Shown here one piece after another: positions 7,505 to 13,363 of a DNA stretch of 13,363 bases. The stretch covers positions 1 to 13,363 of the forward strand of contig CAYYMH010000085.1 of the NCBI GenBank assembly GCA_964472785.1, in the 5' to 3' direction. A model generated the notes under the pieces. That model was not told the origin of the DNA, searched no databases, and was given only the letters and a program-made list of their open reading frames with translations. The stretch is from CAYYMH01 sp964472785. GTDB lineage: Bacteria > Zhuqueibacterota > Zhuqueibacteria > Thermofontimicrobiales > Thermofontimicrobiaceae. Both the position numbers and the translations under genes were made by a program. Numbering within the stretch: position 1 is the stretch's first letter; each line of letters starts with the position of its first letter.

Positions 7505-8218
7505 TTACCTACGATTGAGTTTATTTGATTTCACCTTCCCGTCAAACAACTCAACAATACGGTGTGCTTGTTCTGCGAGTTCCATATTATGGGTCACAAT
7601 GACCAGCGTCTGACCGAATCTCTCATTCAAAGTCCAAAAAGACTCGTGAAGTGACCGAGCTGATTTTAAGTCTAAATTACCTGATGGTTCATCGGCTAAA
7701 ATCAGTCGCGGTGAATTAATGAGCGCGCGAGCGACAGCGACCCGCTGCTGTTCTCCTCCGGATAATTCATTGGGACGATGATGGAGCCGATCTGCTAATC
7801 CGACATCGGTCAATAACCCAACGGCACGTTTTTCAATTTGTTGACGTTCGTCACTGCTAATCATTGCCGGCAGCATAACATTTTCCAAGGCGGTAAATTC
7901 GGCTAATAAATGATGAAACTGGAACACAAAACCAACAGATTTGTTTCGATAATGTGCCAGTTGGCGATCATCATAGGCAAAGATATCTTTTTGATCGATG
8001 TATAAATTTCCCATTGACGGTCGATCTAATACACCCATAATGTGAAGCAGCGTGCTTTTCCCAACACCGGACGGGCCTGTGATTGCCACGATCTCACCTT
8101 CATAAATTTCAAGATCGATACCCTTCAGCACCTGAATTTTGCTTTTTCCGAGAATGTAATGTTTAAAAATATTATCAGTTAATAAAACAGGATTTTTCTT
8201 GTTCATAATTTTACTCAT
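7505..8218 (-). CDS. lolD: Lipoprotein-releasing system ATP-binding protein LolD
   Basis: A 237-residue ABC ATPase. With the neighbouring permease it would power release of lipoproteins from the inner membrane for transfer to the outer membrane. All nucleotide-binding motifs are present: Walker A GPSGVGKST (48-56), Q-loop Q100 within FVFQFHHLLAEFTALENV (a LolD/MacB-type sequence), signature LSGGEQQR (152-159), Walker B LILADEPS (172-179, catalytic E177) and switch histidine H210. Length is normal for the family. The ATG lies inside the end of the permease gene: ATGAGTAA contains both the lolD start and the lolC stop, an 8-bp overlap implying coupled translation. There is no strong ribosome binding site; an alternative ATG four codons in is possible. 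A MacB- or FtsE-like role is less likely given the partner's LolC-type N-terminus. Confidence 0.93.
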   Translation of the reverse strand: MSKIMNKKNPVLLTDNIFKHYILGKSKIQVLKGIDLEIYEGEIVAITGPSGVGKSTLLHIMGVLDRPSMGNLYIDQKDIFAYDDRQLAHYRNKSVGFVFQFHHLLAEFTALENVMLPAMISSDERQQIEKRAVGLLTDVGLADRLHHRPNELSGGEQQRVAVARALINSPRLILADEPSGNLDLKSARSLHESFWTLNERFGQTLVIVTHNMELAEQAHRIVELFDGKVKSNKLNRR

Positions 8219-9458
8219 ATCTGATTGCTTGAACCGGATCTAATTTAGCCGCCTTCCAGGACGGATACAGCGTTGCGAAGAAACAAAGCAAAATTGCAGC
8301 AATGGCAATTAAAACGAAATCCAATATTTTCATTTCGACCGGTAGTGAACTAATAAAATACACATCTGCCGGTAACGAGAACCAGCCATAGTGAAGTTGT
8401 GACCAACACAGTAAGTAGCCAATCAAAAGTCCCGCCGCCGTACCTATGAAACCTGAAATTACCCCCTGAAAAATAAAAATTTTCATTATGGATTCGGAGG
8501 TAGCGCCAATCGATTTGAGGATACCGATCTCCTTTTTCTTTTCCATCACGACCATAATCATCATGCTGATTATATTAAATGCAGCAACCATAATGATTAA
8601 ACTCAAAATAATAAAGGCTGCCCACTTTTCAATCTGCATCCACGAAAACAGATTTTTGTTTCGCTCAAACCAGGTTTCTGCCATAAACGGATAACCAAAT
8701 GTATCTGTCATCTGCTCTGCGACTTGTGTAACCAGAGACAGTTCCATCTTATCGAGCATAATCTCCAAACCGGATACGCTCTTCCCCATTCTTAACAATT
8801 CCTGAGCGCAATCCAACGAAATGTATCCAAAATTACTATCGAATTCATAAAGTCCGGTTTCAAACAAGCCATTGACAATAAAAGCTTTCATCAATGGTTG
8901 CTCAGGCATGAAAAAATTTTGAGTATTGGCAAAACTCCCTAAAAATATTTTATCACCAAGCTGTACATCAAGCCGGATGGCCAAACTTTTACCCAGCACA
9001 ATTCCTGGCAATGGTCGATCTCCTGCTACTTCGACGGTGTCGAAATCTAACTCTCCCCAGACAATATTATCTTCCAGATCGGTTACCTCGACAACTGTTT
9101 TCGGATCAACGCCTTTTATAATAAGCGCATCCCTGTAAGGACCATTAATGATCAGTCCTTTGCTGAAAATATAAGGTGAAATCGCCTTGACATGCTCGAA
9201 CGTGTATAATTGATCGATTATTTTCTGATATTCTTCAACACCCTGATCATGATAACTTCGAAAACGAATATGGGAGTCGAATCCGATGATCCGGGATCTC
9301 ACTTCGGTCTCAAATCCATTCATTACCGAGAGTACAATGATCAAAGCTCCAACCCCTATCATCACGCCAGCAATAGAGAAATAATTAATCAGTGAAATAA
9401 ACGCTGTTTTTCGTTTTGAATGAAAATAGCGTTTCGCTACAAAAAATTCGAATGCCAT
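8211..9458 (-). CDS. lolC: LolC/LolE-family lipoprotein-releasing permease
   Basis: A 415-residue inner-membrane permease of the FtsX/MacB-core superfamily, partner of LolD. I start it at the ATG at 9458, giving MAFEFFVAKRYF, which matches the usual LolC/E N-terminus. A TTG seven codons further upstream (9479) keeps the frame open but lacks a ribosome binding site. Transmembrane helix 1 (about 23-46, with the family-typical VLSVMNGFETEVR just after it) is followed by a periplasmic domain of about 230 residues. Helices 2-4 lie at about 279-305, 326-353 and 378-400. The cytoplasmic loop MEKKKEIGILKSIGA is the typical ATPase-coupling segment. Only one permease gene is visible, so the transporter may be a homodimer of this subunit (as with LolF-like arrangements) instead of separate LolC and LolE; this is inference. 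The gap to lysS is 60 bp. Confidence 0.92.
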   Translation of the reverse strand: MAFEFFVAKRYFHSKRKTAFISLINYFSIAGVMIGVGALIIVLSVMNGFETEVRSRIIGFDSHIRFRSYHDQGVEEYQKIIDQLYTFEHVKAISPYIFSKGLIINGPYRDALIIKGVDPKTVVEVTDLEDNIVWGELDFDTVEVAGDRPLPGIVLGKSLAIRLDVQLGDKIFLGSFANTQNFFMPEQPLMKAFIVNGLFETGLYEFDSNFGYISLDCAQELLRMGKSVSGLEIMLDKMELSLVTQVAEQMTDTFGYPFMAETWFERNKNLFSWMQIEKWAAFIILSLIIMVAAFNIISMMIMVVMEKKKEIGILKSIGATSESIMKIFIFQGVISGFIGTAAGLLIGYLLCWSQLHYGWFSLPADVYFISSLPVEMKILDFVLIAIAAILLCFFATLYPSWKAAKLDPVQAIRYE

Positions 9459-9518
9459 TCCTTTGGTCTCTTTCGTCAATTTGTGATTTTGAAGCTTACA
9501 AAATCCACCATCTATTGC

Positions 9519-11009
9519 CTATTTTTTAGGCCGCATGTGTGGAAAAAAGATCACATCCCTGATAGAAGGCGCATCGGTTAAAATCATCACTAACCGGTCA
9601 ATTCCGATTCCCAGCCCTGCAGTTGGCGGCATACCATATTCCAAAGCCCGGATGTAATCCTCGTCCATCACATGTGCCTCCTCATCACCGCGCCGCCCAA
9701 ACTCCACCTGCTGTTCAAAACGTTCTTTTTGGTCGATGGGGTCGTTCAATTCGGAAAAAGCATTACAGATTTCCTTGCCTGCGATAAATCCTTCGAACCG
9801 CTCGACAAACCCCTCATCAGTGCGATGTTTTTTCGCTAACGGTGAAAGCTCAAGCGGATAGTCGAGAATGAAGGTCGGCTGGATCAGTTTGGGTTCGACG
9901 ATTTCGCTAAAAATTTCATCGATAATTTTGCCGACATCCGAACCCGGTTCAATTTCCACATTAAGCTCTTTTGCTATCTGCATTAACTCATCCCGGTTTT
10001 TGCCAATGATCTCGCGACCAGTATGTTCTTTTAAAACATCTTTCATTTTTAATCGGGGCCATGGTGGTTTAAAATCAATATTTAGTCCCTGGTAATTGAC
10101 TTTCAATGTACCATTACTTTTTTTGACGGCTTCCACGACCATCTTCTCGACCAAATCCATCATAAAATAATAATCTTCATAAGCGACATACAGCTCCATC
10201 ATGGTAAATTCCGGATTGTGAAACCGATCAATACCTTCGTTTCGGAAATCTTTGCCAAACTCAAATACACCATCAAAACCACCAACAATAAGTCTTTTTA
10301 AATACAGTTCATCGGCGATTCTTAGGTATAAATCAATGTCCAACCTGTTGTGATGTGTTTTAAAGGGTTTTGCTGCAGCGCCACCGTACAGCGGTTGTAA
10401 AATCGGCGTCTCGACTTCCAGATAATTTTTCTCTTCTAAAAACTGTCTGATAGCCCGTATGATTTTGGTACGCTTAATAAACACTTCTTTGACATCAGGA
10501 TTAACAATCAAGTCCACATAGCGTTGTCTGTAACGCATTTCTTTATCGGCAAATTCATCATAAAGCGTGCGTTCTCCCTCATCAATTTTTTCTTTCACAA
10601 TCGGAAGCGATCTTAACGTTTTTGACAGAAGTTGGAACTCCTCGACCAAAACAGTAATTTCCTCAGTTCTTGTTTTGAAAACCTCGCCCTTCACGCCAAT
10701 GATGTCACCGATATCTAACAATTTAAACAGCTCAATGCCCTCTTCACCAACCCGATCCTGGCGGACATATATTTGTATTTTTCCGCTGTTGTCTGAAATA
10801 TGGCAGAAAGCTGCCTTACCGTGTTTTCGTACCGCCATGATACGACCGGCGATTTGTGCTATTTTTTTCTCATCCGGATCAAATTGTTCTATAAGATCGG
10901 CTGCAAAGTCCGTTCGATTAAACGAAAAAGGATAGGGATCAACGCCCATCTCTCTGATTTGCTGTAGCTTTTCTCGTCTTATTTTCTGAATATCAGTTAA
11001 TTCTTCCAC
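9519..11009 (-). CDS. lysS: Lysyl-tRNA synthetase, class II
   Basis: A 496-residue cytoplasmic enzyme that attaches lysine to tRNA-Lys using ATP. An OB-fold anticodon-binding domain spans about residues 52-130 (IAGRIMAVRKHGKAAFCHI). The class II catalytic core follows: motif 1 around 192-206 (EEKNYLEVETPILQP), the lysine-specific stretch GGAAAKPFKTHHN (209-221), motif 2 FRNEGIDRFHNPEF (255-268) and motif 3 GLGIGIDRL (465-473). The length is normal and no key residue is missing. It starts with GTG, preceded by GGAGAG (11015-11020) at about 7-nt spacing from GGAG. The gap to the upstream alr stop is 12 bp, so alr and lysS are almost certainly co-transcribed. The class I LysRS and the genX/epmA paralogue, which lacks the N-terminal domain, are excluded. 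Confidence 0.97.
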   Translation of the reverse strand: MEELTDIQKIRREKLQQIREMGVDPYPFSFNRTDFAADLIEQFDPDEKKIAQIAGRIMAVRKHGKAAFCHISDNSGKIQIYVRQDRVGEEGIELFKLLDIGDIIGVKGEVFKTRTEEITVLVEEFQLLSKTLRSLPIVKEKIDEGERTLYDEFADKEMRYRQRYVDLIVNPDVKEVFIKRTKIIRAIRQFLEEKNYLEVETPILQPLYGGAAAKPFKTHHNRLDIDLYLRIADELYLKRLIVGGFDGVFEFGKDFRNEGIDRFHNPEFTMMELYVAYEDYYFMMDLVEKMVVEAVKKSNGTLKVNYQGLNIDFKPPWPRLKMKDVLKEHTGREIIGKNRDELMQIAKELNVEIEPGSDVGKIIDEIFSEIVEPKLIQPTFILDYPLELSPLAKKHRTDEGFVERFEGFIAGKEICNAFSELNDPIDQKERFEQQVEFGRRGDEEAHVMDEDYIRALEYGMPPTAGLGIGIDRLVMILTDAPSIRDVIFFPHMRPKK

Positions 11010-11021
11010 CTATGCTCTCCG

Positions 11022-12191
11022 TCATTTTTTAACATAATATCTCGGTACTCTTTTTGAAACCCAACACGTCACTTCGTAGGGTATTGTATTTAACAGTTGA
11101 CAAATTTCCTCAACAGTAAAAGCGTTATCCGAATTTTTTCCAAATAAAACCACCTCATCATTCACCTGCACCGCATGCTCTTCTCCCAGATCGACCAAAA
11201 TCAAATCCATGCAAACCCGGCCGACAACCGGAAATTGTTTTCCACGAATCGTTACCATTCCCTTATTTGTCAACAGCCGATTATATCCGTCGGCGTAACC
11301 GACCGGAATAGTGGCAATCCGGGTTGTTTTTTTTGTCGTGTACTGAAGCCCGTAACTCACACTTGTGTTCGCCGGCACCTGCTTGATGTATATGACGACT
11401 GATTTAAATGTCATCGCCGGTTTGATGGGCACACTTTCTGTTGTTTCTTTCGACGGGTAATAACCATACATCATAACGCCGGGTCTGACCATATCAAGAT
11501 ACGTTTCCGGCATGTCTAATATGGCGCCGCTATTGGCAGTGTGTTTTATATCAATGGAAATATTTTTTTGTTCCAACTTTTTCAACACTGATTGAAATTT
11601 CTGAAATTGCAATCTGGCGTAACTTTTATCTTGCTCATCCGAATTGGCAAAATGCGTGAAGATGCCTTTTAAATAAATACTATTTTTTTGAGCTATGGAT
11701 TCAATAAACGGTAAAGCTCGTTCAGCGAGCACCCCGACTCTGCCCATGCCGGTATCTATTTTCACATGTACATTTACTTTTTTGTTCGCTTTTTGGGCTA
11801 ATTTATTCAACTGCTCAACAATTTCTTCTGTATAAACCGTTACGTCCAAATCATATTCGATAAACTGCTGTGACTGTTCAGAAATTGCGCCACCAAAAAC
11901 AAGAATCGGGCAATCAAATCCGTGTTCTCTTAACTCAATGCCTTCTTCAACCAGCGCTACGCCAAGGTATTCAGCACCACATTCCAATGCAATTTTAGCA
12001 ACCGGAATCACTCCATGACCGTAAGCGTCAGCTTTGACAACGGCCATGATCTCTGCCGGAGATACCTGTTTCCGAATTCCTTTTAAATTATAAGCAATTG
12101 CATTTAAATCAATTTCTGCACATGTAGGTCGCAAAACCAATTCCTCTTCAACCTCTGCAACATTCTCACTACTGATCACTTTTTTTACCAC
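11022..12191 (-). CDS. alr: Alanine racemase
   Basis: A PLP enzyme interconverting L- and D-alanine for peptidoglycan synthesis. Numbered from the upstream GTG (389 residues), it has the PLP-binding lysine K53 in VVKADAYGHG, the substrate-binding segment DTGMGRVG (146-153), the catalytic tyrosine Y280 in SVSYGLQY on the opposite face, and GRVCMDL (324-330). The fold is an N-terminal TIM barrel and a C-terminal beta domain. The start is uncertain. The GTG at 12191 has no ribosome binding site and lies inside a dispersed repeat. A TTG at 12134 has GAGG 8 nt upstream and would give a 370-residue protein beginning LRPTCAEIDL, the usual N-terminus of the family. I give the longer frame as the outer limit. 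It is followed closely by lysS, with a 12-bp gap. Confidence 0.95.
   Translation of the reverse strand: MVKKVISSENVAEVEEELVLRPTCAEIDLNAIAYNLKGIRKQVSPAEIMAVVKADAYGHGVIPVAKIALECGAEYLGVALVEEGIELREHGFDCPILVFGGAISEQSQQFIEYDLDVTVYTEEIVEQLNKLAQKANKKVNVHVKIDTGMGRVGVLAERALPFIESIAQKNSIYLKGIFTHFANSDEQDKSYARLQFQKFQSVLKKLEQKNISIDIKHTANSGAILDMPETYLDMVRPGVMMYGYYPSKETTESVPIKPAMTFKSVVIYIKQVPANTSVSYGLQYTTKKTTRIATIPVGYADGYNRLLTNKGMVTIRGKQFPVVGRVCMDLILVDLGEEHAVQVNDEVVLFGKNSDNAFTVEEICQLLNTIPYEVTCWVSKRVPRYYVKK
12134..12147 (-). promoter_or_regulatory. Ribosome binding site supporting an internal alr start
   Basis: On the minus strand, GAGG (complement of 12143-12146) precedes TTG (complement of 12132-12134) by 8 nt. 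Translation from this TTG would begin directly before the conserved RPTCAEIDL. The GTG at 12191 has no such site. Confidence 0.45.
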
Positions 12192-12287
12192 AGATTAACG
12201 AGTATTTTCACAGATATTTTCTATGTTTTGAAGAATATTTTATAATGGATTCTTTAAAATCCGTGTTCATCTGTGCATATTAACGGC
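12187..12287. repeat. Dispersed CACAGAT-type palindromic repeat between prfB and alr
   Basis: Imperfect inverted arms CCACAGATTAAC (12188-12199) and GTTCATCTGTGC (12265-12276; reverse complement GCACAGATGAAC) agree at 10 of 12 positions. CACAGAT recurs 20 bp further in (12209-12215). The composition, ACCACAGATTAAC and ATCCGTGTTCATCTGTG, resembles a non-coding repeat I recall as common in many environmental bacterial genomes. The arms reach the alr GTG candidate, whose CAC complement is part of the repeat. It has no coding capacity. The rest of the 186-bp gap (12288-12377) is AT-rich with nothing recognisable. Confidence 0.55.
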
Positions 12288-12377
12288 AATAAATCTATTC
12301 TTTAAAAAGTGTCTGATAGCAAAATTCTCATTCAAAGTAATCCTTTAAAACAATAAAATTTACACTTCGATTTCGCT

Positions 12378-13363
12378 TTAAGCATTCATATTTTCCATTA
12401 AGTATGGCTGAATAAATTGATCCAAATCACCATCCATCACGTTTTGAACATTGCTGGTTTCAACCTTGGTTCGGTGATCCTTTACCATATTATACGGATG
12501 GAAAACATAAGAACGAATCTGACTGCCCCAGGCGATGTCTTTCTTGCTATCTTCCAACTCCTGCATTTTCTTCTGTTCTTCTTCTTTCTTTTTTTGATAA
12601 AGCCGCGACATGAGAATTTTCATCGCGTTCTCACGGTTCATGTGCTGCGATCTTTCACTTTGGCATTGTACAACAATATTTGTTGGAATGTGCGTAATTC
12701 TCACCGCTGAACTGGTTTTATTCACATGCTGACCACCGGCGCCACTTGCCCGATATGTATCAACGCGAAGATCGTTGGGATTAATAGTAATTTCAATATT
12801 GTTGTCAACTTCAGGATAGACAAAAACCGATGCAAAGGAAGTATGCCTTCGACTATTAGCATCGAAGGGTGAAATCCGTACCAGGCGGTGCACTCCCGCT
12901 TCAGCTTTCAGATAGCCATAGGCATAGCGCCCGGTCACTTCTATCGAGACACTCTTAATCCCGGCTTCTTCTCCGGACTGAAAATCGAGCGTCTGATATT
13001 TAAATCCTTTACGCTCAATCCAGCGAATGTACATCCGCATCAGCATTTGCGCCCAGTCCTGACTTTCGGTTCCACCTGCGCCCGGGTGAATTGTTAAAAT
13101 TGCATTCAAATGATCATCCGGCTCGCTGAGCATACTCTCAAATTCCAATGTTTTCAAATTATTTTTCAGCGCGTTAAGCTCGGATTGCAATTCCTTGAGG
13201 AACTGGTCGTCATCCTCCTCTTCAGTTAACGTCAATATTTCTTCAATGTAAAGTGCTTTTTTATCCAGGGTTTGCCATTTTTCCACACTGCTTTTTCGGT
13301 AATCGATTTCCTGCATAATCTCCTGAGCTTTTTCTCGATTGTCCCAAAAGTCAGGTTTCAATG
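12378..13363 (-). CDS. prfB: Peptide chain release factor 2, 5' end outside window
   Basis: The C-terminal 327 or so residues of RF2, the factor that reads UGA and UAA stop codons and triggers peptidyl-tRNA hydrolysis on the ribosome. Numbering from the TTG near the edge, the RF2-specific recognition tripeptide SPF is at 164-166 (RF1 has a P.T motif instead). The universal hydrolysis motif GGQ is at 209-211 in ASGAGGQHVNKTSSAVR. GWGSQIRSYV is present as AWGSQIRSYVF, and the end is normal. The first visible residues (KPDFWDNREKAQ) match a position roughly 35-45 residues into typical RF2, so the frame is open at the edge and the real start lies outside, as would any programmed +1 frameshift site near codon 25. 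It is the first visible gene of the leftward group; alr follows after 186 bp. Confidence 0.95.
   Translation of the reverse strand, partial: LKPDFWDNREKAQEIMQEIDYRKSSVEKWQTLDKKALYIEEILTLTEEEDDDQFLKELQSELNALKNNLKTLEFESMLSEPDDHLNAILTIHPGAGGTESQDWAQMLMRMYIRWIERKGFKYQTLDFQSGEEAGIKSVSIEVTGRYAYGYLKAEAGVHRLVRISPFDANSRRHTSFASVFVYPEVDNNIEITINPNDLRVDTYRASGAGGQHVNKTSSAVRITHIPTNIVVQCQSERSQHMNRENAMKILMSRLYQKKKEEEQKKMQELEDSKKDIAWGSQIRSYVFHPYNMVKDHRTKVETSNVQNVMDGDLDQFIQPYLMENMNA

Noticed and set aside
9459..9479. Upstream TTG start for the LolC/E permease
   Set aside because: No ribosome binding site; the ATG at 9458 gives the usual family N-terminus MAFEFFVAKRYF.
10567..10935. 122-codon plus-strand frame inside lysS
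   Set aside because: Antisense to the conserved OB-fold region of lysS; a shadow of its codon pattern.
1..13363. CRISPR array, tRNA, rRNA, integrase, transposase, toxin-antitoxin or defence genes
   Set aside because: None seen on either strand; the repeats present are single palindromic elements, not regularly spaced arrays.

Overview
The window looks like ordinary chromosome from a Gram-negative bacterium of the FCB superphylum. A Calditrichota, KSB1 or Ignavibacteria-like lineage fits best, but this is inferred from gene content, not from a database match. The strongest clue is a secreted protein ending in a type IX secretion sorting domain with the QNYPNPF motif, a hallmark of FCB bacteria. 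A LolC/LolD-type lipoprotein transporter indicates an outer membrane. Intergenic DNA is AT-rich and carries two different palindromic repeat families.

Layout, left to right. Positions 62-3539 (+) hold two translationally overlapping genes for exported proteins: a beta-propeller-like protein, and a modular protein with an M23 peptidase fold, a fibronectin III-like domain, a 'xanthan lyase/golvesin-associated' type domain and a T9SS tail. A gene-free AT-rich stretch (3540-3882) precedes a lone 173-residue multi-pass membrane protein of unknown function (3883-4404, +). The convergent junction 4405-4795 contains a 131-bp MITE-like element with terminal inverted repeats and two hairpins, followed by a strong terminator reading leftward.

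From 4796 to the right edge everything is on the minus strand. In transcription order the genes are prfB (peptide release factor 2, cut by the window edge), alr (alanine racemase), lysS (lysyl-tRNA synthetase), a LolC/E-family permease, lolD (its ATPase) and clpC (AAA+ unfoldase). The stretch lysS-lolC-lolD is tightly packed, with lolC and lolD overlapping by 8 bp. clpC has its own candidate promoter and a leader inverted repeat, so it may be transcribed separately as well as by read-through. A second repeat, of the CACAGAT type, sits between prfB and alr and runs into the upstream-most possible start codon of alr.

Functionally, the minus-strand block is housekeeping: translation (prfB, lysS), peptidoglycan precursor supply (alr), lipoprotein release to the outer membrane (lolCD) and protein quality control (clpC). 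I find no defence system, CRISPR array, integrase, transposase, tRNA or rRNA. The most unusual material is the exported gene pair, the orphan membrane protein and the two repeat elements. No clearly new biological system is evident.
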